A stretch of 64,000 nt of DNA. It comes from Microvirga lupini (GTDB taxonomy: Bacteria; Pseudomonadota; Alphaproteobacteria; Rhizobiales; Beijerinckiaceae). The position numbers were made by a program, and so were the translations under genes. The notes under the pieces were generated by a model, which did not search any database, was not told the origin of the DNA, and was given only the letters and a program-made list of their open reading frames with translations. The stretch covers positions 865,612 to 929,611 of the forward strand of contig NZ_JACHWB010000002.1 in the NCBI RefSeq assembly GCF_014191055.1, given 5' to 3'. Position 1 is the first letter of the stretch. Each line of letters begins with the position of its first letter. Shown piece by piece: positions 1 through 8,253 of this stretch.

Positions 1-771
1 CATGGCGGCGGCCGACATCAGCTGGGCTCGGGCTTCGATGTCCTTGCCGTCCTTGTAGGCGCGCGGCAGGTATTCCTTCACGAGGCGGATGCCCTCCACT
101 GCGATGCCATCCGCCATCGGGTGGTAGCCCGGCGCACAATAGGCCTCGATGCAATGAGCCAGCGCATCGAGACCCGTGCCGGCCGTGATGTGGGGCGGCA
201 TGCCCACTGTCAGCTCCGGATCGCAGATCACGATCTTCGGCATCATCAGCGGGTGGAAGATCACCTTTTTCGTGTGCGTCGCCTCCTGCGTGATCACGCC
301 GGCGCGACCCACCTCCGAGCCCGTGCCGGCGGTCGTCGGCACGGCAATGATCGGCTGAATGCCGCTCGGATCCGCGCGGGTCCACCAGTCGCCGATATCC
401 TCAAAGTCCCACATGGGGCGCGTCTGGCCCGCCATGAAGGCGATGACTTTGCCGGCATCGAGCGCCGAGCCGCCGCCGAAGGCGACGACGCCGTCGTGCT
501 TGCCGGCCTTCAAAGCCTCAAGACCTTTATAGACGTTCGTCTCGACCGGGTTCGGCTTGATGTCGGAGAAGATCGCTGCCTTCAGGCCAGCAGAGATGAG
601 CTGATCGAGCGCGGCCTTCGTCATGGCTTGAGTGGCGAGGAATGGATCCGTCACGATGAGCGGCGCCTGCATGCCTACGGATTTGCAGGCCTCTGCCAGT
701 TCGGAGATGCGGCCTGCGCCGAAGCGGATGGCGGTGGGGTAGTTCCAGTTGGAGCGGGGAGACGTGGTCAT
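1..771 (-). CDS. iron-containing alcohol dehydrogenase (partial, 3' end outside window)
   Basis: The reading frame starts with ATG at 771 and stays open to base 1, so only the first 257 residues are present. The N-terminal NAD(P)-binding half of a group III, iron-dependent alcohol dehydrogenase is recognisable: the start NYPTAIRFGAG, the glycine-rich motif AFGGGSALDAGK, the stretch PTTAGTGSEV, and the metal-site segment DALAHCIEAY. The family oxidises primary alcohols or reduces aldehydes with NAD(P). The gene is the last visible member of a minus-strand operon and begins 11 bases after the aldehyde dehydrogenase stop. An alcohol dehydrogenase followed by an aldehyde dehydrogenase suggests two-step oxidation of a hydroxyl group to a carboxylate. 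Family assignment is firm; the substrate is inferred from context only. Confidence 0.9.
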   Translation of the reverse strand, partial: MTTSPRSNWNYPTAIRFGAGRISELAEACKSVGMQAPLIVTDPFLATQAMTKAALDQLISAGLKAAIFSDIKPNPVETNVYKGLEALKAGKHDGVVAFGGGSALDAGKVIAFMAGQTRPMWDFEDIGDWWTRADPSGIQPIIAVPTTAGTGSEVGRAGVITQEATHTKKVIFHPLMMPKIVICDPELTVGMPPHITAGTGLDALAHCIEAYCAPGYHPMADGIAVEGIRLVKEYLPRAYKDGKDIEARAQLMSAAAM

Positions 772-782
772 GATGCTTTCAA

Positions 783-2174
783 TCAGATCTGGCGGAGATG
801 GTAGGATTTCGGACGGGTGAGCGACTCGTAGGCCAGCCGCGACAGGCTCGCGCCACGGCCCGTATCCTTCACGCCCGTCCAGGCAAGCGCGGGATCGAGA
901 TAGTCGCAGCGGTTCATGAACACGGTGCCGGTCTCCAGCTTCTCGCCGATGGTTTCCGCCGCATCGACCTCGGAGGTCCAGATGGCAGCCGAGAGACCAT
1001 AGGGCGAGTCATTCATGAGGCGGATCGCCTCCTCGTCGCCCTTCACCTTCATGATGCCGACCGTGGGGCCGAAGCTCTCCTCGCGCATGACGCTCATGGA
1101 ATGATCAACATTGGTGAGCACCTGTGGGGCGAGATAGGCGGTGTTGCCCACATCGGCCGCGAACTTCTTCGCATCGATATGCGCCTTCGCGCCTTTGGCT
1201 ACCGCTTCCGCGTTCTGCTCGCGCACAAGATCGGCGAAGCGTTTATGCGCCATGGGGCCCAGCGTCGTCGCCTCGTCGAGTGGGTTGCCGAGCACGTACT
1301 TGTTCACGAGATCGACCGCGCCTTCGACGAAGCGGTCGTAGTGCTTTTCGTGCACATAGATGCGCTCGATGCCGCAACAGCACTGGCCCGAATTGAAGAA
1401 AGCCCCGTCCACGAGGTTCTCGATGGCGTGATCGAGATTGGCGTCCTCGCGCACATAGGCCGGATCCTTACCGCCGAGTTCGAGACCGAGCGAGGTGAAG
1501 GTGCCGGCTGCCGCGCGCTCAATGGAGCGACCGCCGGAGACGGAGCCGGTGAAGTTGCAGTGATCGACGAGGCCGTTGCCCAGTATGCGGCTCGTCTGAT
1601 CGTGGCTGAGATGGAAGTTCTGGAACAGGCCTTTCGGCATGCCGGACCGGTCCATCGCCATCTGGAAGCGCTCACCTGCCAGCACGGTTTGGGAAGCATG
1701 CTTCAGCAGCACCGCATTGCCGGCCATCAACGCCGGCACGATGGTGTTGATGGCGGTGAGATAGGGGTAGTTCCACGGCGCGATCACCAGCACGAGACCC
1801 ACGGGCTCGCGCTTGATCATGCGGCGGAAGCCCGGCTTCTCGTCATCGGCCGGAATGGGCCTCAGGCTCTTCTCGGCGATGCCGATCATGTAGCGCGCCC
1901 GCTCCTCGACGCCGCGGAACTCGCCGCCATAGCGCACGGGACGGCCCATCTGCTGGGCAATCTCCGGCACGACCTCCTGGTTCATGGCAAGCAGCGCATC
2001 GAGAAAGGCGGACACCTTGCTCGCGCGCTCCCCAATGGTGGTGTTCCGCCACGATTTCTGCGCCTCGCGGGCAGACGTGATCGCCGCATCGATAGCGGCC
2101 TCGGACATGATCGGGCGACGGACGAGTTCGCGTCCGTCAACCGGGGAAATACAGATGATATCGGTATCAGCCAT
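783..2174 (-). CDS. NAD(P)-dependent aldehyde dehydrogenase family protein
   Basis: This is a 463-residue aldehyde dehydrogenase of ordinary length. Visible hallmarks are the cofactor-site segment IAPWNYPY, the catalytic glutamate region LELGGKDPAY, and the catalytic cysteine loop FFNSGQCCCG, with ESFGPTVGIM in the C-terminal half. The family oxidises aldehydes to acids in the cytoplasm. The gene lies 72 bases downstream of the glutamine synthetase-like ligase and 11 bases upstream of the iron alcohol dehydrogenase, all on the minus strand, so it probably belongs to the same transcript. In the proposed pathway it would oxidise a gamma-glutamyl aldehyde, as PuuC does for gamma-glutamyl-gamma-aminobutyraldehyde. 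Substrate is inferred, not visible. Confidence 0.93.
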   Translation of the reverse strand: MADTDIICISPVDGRELVRRPIMSEAAIDAAITSAREAQKSWRNTTIGERASKVSAFLDALLAMNQEVVPEIAQQMGRPVRYGGEFRGVEERARYMIGIAEKSLRPIPADDEKPGFRRMIKREPVGLVLVIAPWNYPYLTAINTIVPALMAGNAVLLKHASQTVLAGERFQMAMDRSGMPKGLFQNFHLSHDQTSRILGNGLVDHCNFTGSVSGGRSIERAAAGTFTSLGLELGGKDPAYVREDANLDHAIENLVDGAFFNSGQCCCGIERIYVHEKHYDRFVEGAVDLVNKYVLGNPLDEATTLGPMAHKRFADLVREQNAEAVAKGAKAHIDAKKFAADVGNTAYLAPQVLTNVDHSMSVMREESFGPTVGIMKVKGDEEAIRLMNDSPYGLSAAIWTSEVDAAETIGEKLETGTVFMNRCDYLDPALAWTGVKDTGRGASLSRLAYESLTRPKSYHLRQI

Positions 2175-2246
2175 GGTGTGATGTCTGAAAGACCATGAAC
2201 CCGGCAGGCCATGGTCCTCTCCTGTGCTTGAGTCTCAAAAAGGCTT

Positions 2247-3617
2247 TTAGATGATCTCGAAGTAACGGGCGAGCTGCCAATCGGTGATAGCCTTGCGCGC
2301 CTCGCGCTCCTCCCATTCGCGGGTTGCAGCGTAATGCTCCACGAAGGTGTCGCCAAAGAGCTGTCGCGCGGCCTGCGAGCTCTTGAGCCTCTCGGCCGCC
2401 TCGCCGAGGGAGCGCGGCAGGGCCCGCTCCTTCGGGTGCTCGACCGCATAGGCGTTGCCTTGGATGGGCTCGCCCGGATCGATCCGGTTCTCGATGCCCC
2501 ACAGGCCGGAGCCGATGGCGGCAGCGAGCGCGATATAGGGATTGATGTCGGCCGCCGCGACCCGGTATTCGACGCGCTGCGACTTCTCGGATCCGGGAAT
2601 GACGCGAAGCGCCGTGGTGCGGTTCTCCACGCCCCAGGCGGAATCGGTGGGGGCCCAGAAGCCGGGGATCAGCCGCGTGTAGCTGTTCACCGTGCAAGCC
2701 ACCATGGCGAGGATCTCGGGCATCAGCTTCTGCTGGCCTCCCACGAACCAGCGCATGGTTTCCGACATGTTGTGCTTAGCCTGCGGATCGTAGAAGGCAC
2801 CCTTGCCAGTGTTGAGATCCTTGAGCGAGGCATGCAGATGGCCGGACTGGCCGGGCCAATCGCGCGACCACTTGGCCATGAAGGTCGCCATCCAGCCGCG
2901 GCGCTGGGCCAGGATCTTGGTGTAGGTCTTGAACAGAGCCGCCTTGTCGGCTGCATTCAGCGCGTCGTCGACGCGGATCGCAGCCTCCAGCACGCCGGGG
3001 CCGGTCTCCGTGTGCAGTCCCTCGATCTCGAAATCCATCCTTTTCCCGAGGTCGAGAAGCTCGTGGTAGAAATCTGCGTGCACACCGGAGCGGAGCACCG
3101 AATAGCCGAAGAAGCCTGGCGTGATGCTCTTGAGATCGCGGTAGCTCTTCTCACGCACGGAGTGCGGGGTTTCCTCGAACAGGAAGAACTCGAACTCGGC
3201 TGCGGCCGAGACCGCAAAGCCCATGTCCTTAGCCTTCTTCAGCACCCGCCGCAGCACACCCCGCGGGCAGGCCGCCTCCGCATAGCCCTCGAACTCGGCG
3301 AGGAAGAACGGCAGGTCGTCCTCGAAGGGGGTGAGCCGCATGGATTCGGGGATCACCCGCGCCGTCGCATCGGGATAGGCGGTATGCCAGCCGGTGAGCG
3401 TGGTGTTGTCGTAGAGCTGATCGTTGGAGTCCCAGCCCAGCACCACGTCGCAGAAGCCGAACCCCTTTTCGAGGGCGGACTCGAACTTGTCGCGGGCCAT
3501 GTACTTGCCGCGCATGATGCCGTCGACATCCGTGAGGCCGATCTTCACGAAGGGAAGATCGCGGCTGCGCACGTATTCCATGGCATCGGCGGCGTTCTTG
3601 ATTTTGGGAGCGTCCAT
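2247..3617 (-). CDS. glutamine synthetase family protein (probable gamma-glutamyl amine ligase)
   Basis: This 456-residue protein has the type I glutamine synthetase fold order: a beta-grasp domain (about residues 15-110, containing VKIGLTDVDGIMRGK) and the catalytic domain with AAAEFEFFLF, IEGLHTETGPGVLEAAI, GQSGHLHASL and the arginine-bearing NRTTALRVIPGS. GS relatives of this length that lie next to amine-catabolic enzymes, such as PuuA or the Streptomyces gamma-glutamylethanolamide synthetase GlnA4, ligate glutamate to an amine using ATP. The flanking permease, dehydrogenases and amidohydrolase make that more likely than nitrogen assimilation. The sequence does not identify the amine; polyamine, ethanolamine or another amino alcohol are all possible. 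Confidence 0.9.
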   Translation of the reverse strand: MDAPKIKNAADAMEYVRSRDLPFVKIGLTDVDGIMRGKYMARDKFESALEKGFGFCDVVLGWDSNDQLYDNTTLTGWHTAYPDATARVIPESMRLTPFEDDLPFFLAEFEGYAEAACPRGVLRRVLKKAKDMGFAVSAAAEFEFFLFEETPHSVREKSYRDLKSITPGFFGYSVLRSGVHADFYHELLDLGKRMDFEIEGLHTETGPGVLEAAIRVDDALNAADKAALFKTYTKILAQRRGWMATFMAKWSRDWPGQSGHLHASLKDLNTGKGAFYDPQAKHNMSETMRWFVGGQQKLMPEILAMVACTVNSYTRLIPGFWAPTDSAWGVENRTTALRVIPGSEKSQRVEYRVAAADINPYIALAAAIGSGLWGIENRIDPGEPIQGNAYAVEHPKERALPRSLGEAAERLKSSQAARQLFGDTFVEHYAATREWEEREARKAITDWQLARYFEII

Positions 3618-3677
3618 ACGAAAAACCTTGACCGCAATTGGAGAAAGGGAGCGCGCAGACTGCGCGCTCCCGAAGGG

Positions 3678-5213
3678 TTAGTAGGACTTGTACTCGCTCT
3701 CGCCCTTGGTGAGCGCGAACTCCTCCTCCGGCGAGAGGATGAGCTTGTGCCGCCCGACCAGCAGGAAGTAGGCCATCATTACCGCATAATAGACGGCAAC
3801 GCCGATAACGGCCGTACGGAAGACCGAGTCGGTGAGCTGGAAGTAGAGCGTCACCGCCGCGATCACCATGCAGGTGACAGCACCCGCGACACCGAACGGG
3901 CTCTTGTAGGGCCGGTGCAGGTTCGGGAACTTCCTTTTCAGCACGACATAGGACATGCCCTGCATAAAGTAGGCCAGCATCGCGCCCGCCACCGCCATGT
4001 TCAGCAGCGTGCCGCCGATGACTGTCGCACCCGCCTCGGCGCCTGCCGAGAACCAGATGATCATCATCACCAGGAGGCCCAGAACCGCGCCTGCGATAAG
4101 GGCCACGTGAGGCGTCTTGCGCTCGCCGTGCGTCACCGAGAGGAAGCTCGGGAAGTACCCTGCCCGCGACAGCGAATAGATCTGCCGGCCGAAGGCGAAG
4201 ATGATCGTGTGGAACGAGGCGATGAGGCCGATCACGGCAATCGCCGCCAGAATCTTCGCGATATCCGTGCCGAACAGGGTCCGGAACCCGTCGAGCAGCG
4301 GCTCGCCGGATTTGCCGAGGCCCACCGCACCCGGTGCGATGCCCGTGTTCAGGAACAGCACGAGGAACGCGGAGGCGATCAGCGTCAGAATTCCTGCGAT
4401 GATGCCTTTGGGCATGTCCCGCTGCGGATCGTGCGACTCTTCGGCCGACAGCGGCAGTTGCTCGATTGCGAGGAACAACCAGACTGCGAAGGGCAACGAG
4501 GCCAGGATGCTGCCGATGCCTAAGGGCAGGAAAGGCCCATTGCCGCTTGGAAGCTCTGCGCCATCGGGCCCGATATTCAGGGCCCAGCGCGAAAAGTCGA
4601 ACTGGCCGGAGAACAGGACCGAGATATAGAAGAAGCCGAGCACTGCAAGCGCCGCCACCGTGACGCCCACCGTGACCTTGAACGAGAGCTCGACACCAAT
4701 GATGTTGAGGCCGACGAACAGCGCGTAGCACAGCACCCAATAGACCGGCTGGAAGGCTGGTGCCGTCTCGAAGATCGCCGACAGATACGAGCTGATGAAG
4801 AACACGATCACGGCCGGTGTCAGCACAAACTCGATGTTCTCGGCAATGCCTGTGATGTAGCCCGCCCAAGGCCCCATGGAAGTGCGGGCGAAGGAATAGG
4901 CGCCGCCCGTATGCGGCAGGGCCGGCGACATCTCGGCGAGCGAGAAAGTGAGGCCCAGATACATGATCGCGATGATGATGGTGGCGAAGAACATCGCCCC
5001 AAAGCCGTTGGCGAGGCCGAGATTCCAGCCCGAATAATGGCCCGAGATCACCGCGCCGACCCCGAGCGCCCAGAGCGACCAGACACGTGCGTGGCGCTTC
5101 AGGCGCCGGGCTTCGAAATAGGTTTCGTCGACCGTGGTGTAGGTGACGCCGGCGGCATTCTGCACCCCGGCTGGCGGGGCATGAACACCGGGATTTCCTT
5201 GTCCGACTGACAT
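3678..5213 (-). CDS. APC family amino acid/amine permease
   Basis: The 511-residue product has about twelve hydrophobic segments and the consensus-like start of the amino acid-polyamine-organocation family: RVWSLWALGVGAVISG in the first helix and the GGAYSFARTSMGPWAGY segment after it. Permeases of this type (similar to ethanolamine or GABA permeases) import small amines or amino acids across the inner membrane. It sits between the amidohydrolase (5' side) and the GS-like ligase (60 bases 3'), in one orientation, and is the likely uptake step for the compound that the operon degrades. Family is clear; substrate is inferred from the neighbours. Confidence 0.9.
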   Translation of the reverse strand: MSVGQGNPGVHAPPAGVQNAAGVTYTTVDETYFEARRLKRHARVWSLWALGVGAVISGHYSGWNLGLANGFGAMFFATIIIAIMYLGLTFSLAEMSPALPHTGGAYSFARTSMGPWAGYITGIAENIEFVLTPAVIVFFISSYLSAIFETAPAFQPVYWVLCYALFVGLNIIGVELSFKVTVGVTVAALAVLGFFYISVLFSGQFDFSRWALNIGPDGAELPSGNGPFLPLGIGSILASLPFAVWLFLAIEQLPLSAEESHDPQRDMPKGIIAGILTLIASAFLVLFLNTGIAPGAVGLGKSGEPLLDGFRTLFGTDIAKILAAIAVIGLIASFHTIIFAFGRQIYSLSRAGYFPSFLSVTHGERKTPHVALIAGAVLGLLVMMIIWFSAGAEAGATVIGGTLLNMAVAGAMLAYFMQGMSYVVLKRKFPNLHRPYKSPFGVAGAVTCMVIAAVTLYFQLTDSVFRTAVIGVAVYYAVMMAYFLLVGRHKLILSPEEEFALTKGESEYKSY

Positions 5214-5276
5214 TGAGTTGATCCTCCAAGAAGTTCTGCTTCTCGAGTCATGGCACGCCTTGCGCCATGCCCGTCA

Positions 5277-6065
5277 TCAGAGCGTCCGTGCCCCCTCCCT
5301 CAAAAGCGGCGCCAGACGGTGTGACCACGACGCCTGTCCGTCTTGTGTGCGGATCAGGTCGTTGCGGATTTCGATCATCAGCGGAGGCAGGCCACGTTTC
5401 TCAGCGTGGCGCTCCAGGGTGTGGAACACCCGGTCCGCTGGCGAATAGGGTTGGTTCATGCCGACGACGAGCGCCGGATCCTGCCTCAATCCAGCTTCGA
5501 CATAGCGGGCATAGCGCTTGTCGCGATCAAAGATGAGACCGATCTGCCAAGGCCTCGGCACATCCCGGTAGACGGGCGTGAAGGAATGGATGGACACGAC
5601 GGCGCCAAGCTGGCCCGCTGCCATGCGCGCATTCGCAAAGGCATCGACCGCATTGTGGAACGCGTCGTAGACCTCACGGGTGCGATAGGCCCGCTCCTCC
5701 TCGTCGAGGTCGAGATTGCCCGGGATGGTGGTGCGCTCGCTCAGGGTCCAGATCGAATCCGGCGCGGACGGATCGCGGTTGAGGTCCAGCACCAAGCGCG
5801 AGACGGTGGCGTGGATCAGCGGCGCATCGAGGAGCCGTGAGAGCTCCTTCGCCACTCCGAGGGCGCCGGGATCCCAGGCGATGTGGCTTTCGAGTTCGTC
5901 GTCCCCGAGGCCGAGCGTGCCGTATCGGGCAGGCAAGCGATTGGACGCATGTTCGCAGATGAGCAGGATGGGCGAGTGCCCTTGCGGGTTCTCAATGGCG
6001 GCGACCGGCTGCTCTGCCGTTGCGGCAGAGGATCGATCCGCTGTCACCCGACTCGCCTGCGTCAT
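5277..6065 (-). CDS. N-formylglutamate amidohydrolase family protein
   Basis: Residues ILLICEHASNRLPARYG near the N-terminus and IHSFTPVY in the middle match the N-formylglutamate amidohydrolase (FGase) family, a zinc-dependent amidohydrolase family. I chose ATG 6065 because GGAG lies nine bases upstream; an in-frame TTG at 6089 gives eight more residues. It is the first gene of the amine operon and faces the RpiR regulator. Family members hydrolyse N-formylglutamate in histidine degradation, but no hut genes are present. Here it could instead cleave a gamma-glutamyl amide at the end of the proposed pathway, releasing glutamate. That role is inference. Confidence 0.82.
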   Translation of the reverse strand: MTQASRVTADRSSAATAEQPVAAIENPQGHSPILLICEHASNRLPARYGTLGLGDDELESHIAWDPGALGVAKELSRLLDAPLIHATVSRLVLDLNRDPSAPDSIWTLSERTTIPGNLDLDEEERAYRTREVYDAFHNAVDAFANARMAAGQLGAVVSIHSFTPVYRDVPRPWQIGLIFDRDKRYARYVEAGLRQDPALVVGMNQPYSPADRVFHTLERHAEKRGLPPLMIEIRNDLIRTQDGQASWSHRLAPLLREGARTL

Positions 6066-6131
6066 GCGGTTCTCCGTCAACCTACCCAAAGGCAGGGATT
6101 GTCCCCGGTTGAACGCTTGATACGTTTCTTA

Positions 6132-6157
6132 TGAAATTCTCAGGTTCTGAAATTTCT
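6132..6157. promoter_or_regulatory. paired TGAAATT repeats between amidohydrolase and RpiR genes (candidate operator)
   Basis: TGAAATTCT at 6132-6140 and TGAAATTTCT at 6148-6157 form a direct repeat with a 16-base period, and GAAATTTC inside the second copy is a perfect palindrome. The site lies in the 125-base divergent region between the operon and its regulator, about 35 bases upstream of the regulator's GTG start, where an RpiR-type factor would be expected to bind. Binding is not shown. Confidence 0.35.
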
Positions 6158-6190
6158 GATACAGCTTTTCGAAACCGTCAAGGAGGGGCT

Positions 6191-7075
6191 GTGAATCAAT
6201 CCGGCATGCGTGGCGACCGCCGCTCTCCAAAGGACCCGCCGAGCCTCGCCGAGCGCATTCGGCTCGAGATGGAGTCCTTCACGCCCAGCGAAAAGCGCGC
6301 CGCCCACCTGCTCCTGAGCCATTATCCCTTCGCCGGTCTCGATACCGTTGCGGAATTCGCCACGCGAGCCGGAATCTCCGCGCCTTCAGTGCTGCGCTTC
6401 GTCACCCGGTTGGGGTTTGGCGGCTTCCCGGATTTCCAGAAGCACCTGCGGGAGGAGCTGGAGGCCCAGCTGCTCTCGCCGCTCGCCAAGGCCAGTCCCT
6501 CCGACAAGAGCCAAGGGGCGCCGGCGCTTGCTTCCTTTGCAGAAGCAGTGATCGGAAACCTGAAGGCAACTGTGGACAACATTGCACCGGCCGAGTTCGA
6601 CGCGGTGGTGACGCTCCTGTCCGATTCGCGCCGGCATATCCATTTCACGGGCGGGCGCTTCACGGGCGCCCTCGCGCGTTACGCGGAAAGTCACTTCCGC
6701 ATCGTGCGCAGCCATGTGGACTTCATCGAAGGCCAACCTGCCCTCTGGCGCGACCGGGTGATCGAGATCGGACGGAAGGACGTGGTCGTCGCCTTCGACA
6801 TCCGCCGCTACCAGGAGGATGTCACGGCACTCTGCGAAACGGCCGCGAAGCAGGGAGCGACGGTCGTCCTTCTGACGGATCCGTGGCTCTCCCCGATCGC
6901 CCGCGTGGCGCGGCACGTGCTGCCGGCTCACATCATCGCTCCGTCCAATTGGGATTCCTCGGCAGGCCTGTTGCTTCTGACGGAGGCGCTCGTCGCGGCG
7001 GTCACCAAGCGCCTGTGGGACACCGCCAAACCACGCATGGAGGCGGTGGAGCGGCTGAGGAACGAGAACTCCTAG
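6191..7075 (+). CDS. MurR/RpiR family transcriptional regulator
   Basis: A GTG start at 6191 follows AGGAGG closely and gives 294 residues; an ATG at 6131 is in frame but has no such site. The N-terminal helix-turn-helix domain carries the RpiR pattern (SLAERIRLEMESFTPSEKR, then FATRAGISAPSVLRFVTRLG), and the C-terminal part is a SIS sugar-isomerase-type ligand domain (about 125-270, with HIHFTGGRFTGALARY). RpiR proteins sense small metabolites and control adjacent catabolic genes. It is transcribed divergently from the amidohydrolase-permease-ligase-dehydrogenase operon and very probably controls it. The effector is unknown. Confidence 0.92.
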   Translation: MNQSGMRGDRRSPKDPPSLAERIRLEMESFTPSEKRAAHLLLSHYPFAGLDTVAEFATRAGISAPSVLRFVTRLGFGGFPDFQKHLREELEAQLLSPLAKASPSDKSQGAPALASFAEAVIGNLKATVDNIAPAEFDAVVTLLSDSRRHIHFTGGRFTGALARYAESHFRIVRSHVDFIEGQPALWRDRVIEIGRKDVVVAFDIRRYQEDVTALCETAAKQGATVVLLTDPWLSPIARVARHVLPAHIIAPSNWDSSAGLLLLTEALVAAVTKRLWDTAKPRMEAVERLRNENS

Positions 7076-7079
7076 AACC

Positions 7080-8150
7080 CTATTCCGCAGCCGCGGTCTT
7101 GCCCCGCTGGAGCCAGCCGATCAGGAACGGTAGCACGAGCCCGATACCGAGGAAGCGGACGAGGTGGTGGATGCCCACATAGAGCGGGTCGAGTCCCAGG
7201 ATCAGGGCAAGCACCGTCATCGCCTCCAGCCCGCCCGGCGCGAAGGCGATCAGGCTGTTGGCAAAGCTCACGCCTGCCAGCCAAGCGGCCAGACCTGCGA
7301 AGATCGTCGCGACTGCCATGGCCACCGCGAAGGAGCCGAGGGCCGCAAGGAAGGCGTTCTTCAGGGTCGAGCGCTGGATGTTGCGGAACCGCTCGGCGAT
7401 GAAGAGGCCGATCAGAACGAGACCACCGGTGGCGATGACGGGAGGGATGACGCCGGTCACAAACTCCGTGCCGTGACTCACCGAACTCATGATCGTCGCG
7501 CCCAGCAGGATGGGGGCTGCCACCCTCAGCCGGTTGAAGACGGCCCCGAGGGCAATCCCTCCGAGTAGAATGATCGCCATCCCCTCCGGGCTCTGGATCG
7601 GGAGCCCCTCCCCCACCAGCGCGCTCGAGTGTTCGGCGCCGCCGATGACCACCACGATGCTCGGCAGGAGCGCGATCAGGACGAAGAGGCGGAGGTTCTG
7701 AGCGATGGCGATGGAGGCGACGTCCGCCTTGCGGTCGATGGCCACGGCAATCACCGTCGAGAGCGCTCCGGGAGCAGAGGCCAGCAAGGCATCAAGCCTG
7801 CGCCAGCCGGAAACGCGAACGAGCCAGAAGGACGAGGCATAGGAGATCGCAACAATCGCGATCACCAGCATGATCAAGCTGCCAGGATAGCGCCCCATGG
7901 CCGAGATGGCCGCAGGTGTCACCGCCGCCCCCATGGCGGCGCCCGAAACCATCATGGCGGCATCGGCGAGGGCATGGGGCATGGTCACGGCCCGGCCGGT
8001 CAACCCCCACAGGACAGCCGCTACGGCGGCTCCCGACAGCCACGCGGCTGGAACGCCAAGCCAGTGGAACACGAGGCCACCGAGAGCGGCGATCAGAATC
8101 TGGACGAGATGGGCAAGCACGAGACGCATCACGGGTTGCTCAATGGACAC
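7080..8150 (-). CDS. AbrB family integral membrane protein
   Basis: This protein of about 356 residues is almost entirely hydrophobic, with a duplicated arrangement of membrane helices and the recurrent motif GLVFHWLGVPAAWLSGA near its start and AAWLAGVSFANSLIAF in the second half. It matches the gram-negative AbrB-duplication membrane family (PF05145), often mislabelled ammonia monooxygenase; its function is not established and a transport role is assumed. The start is uncertain: GTG 8150 has CAGG seven bases upstream, while ATG 8192 and ATG 8129 are alternatives. The gene ends four bases from the convergent RpiR gene. Confidence 0.82.
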   Translation of the reverse strand: MSIEQPVMRLVLAHLVQILIAALGGLVFHWLGVPAAWLSGAAVAAVLWGLTGRAVTMPHALADAAMMVSGAAMGAAVTPAAISAMGRYPGSLIMLVIAIVAISYASSFWLVRVSGWRRLDALLASAPGALSTVIAVAIDRKADVASIAIAQNLRLFVLIALLPSIVVVIGGAEHSSALVGEGLPIQSPEGMAIILLGGIALGAVFNRLRVAAPILLGATIMSSVSHGTEFVTGVIPPVIATGGLVLIGLFIAERFRNIQRSTLKNAFLAALGSFAVAMAVATIFAGLAAWLAGVSFANSLIAFAPGGLEAMTVLALILGLDPLYVGIHHLVRFLGIGLVLPFLIGWLQRGKTAAAE

Positions 8151-8253
8151 CCTTTCGCCTGCGGTCAAATGCCGATGATGCGCACAAGCCATGCGGTCAG
8201 CGCCTGTCGGGCACAGCCCAGGTTTCAGCAAAGCCCAGGAAAGTGCTCGGAGC

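Noticed and set aside
2334..4523. A long open plus-strand frame opposite the glutamine synthetase-like and permease genes
   Set aside because: It is antisense to two strongly supported genes, has no recognisable domain and is rich in arginine and histidine as expected for a GC-rich shadow frame.
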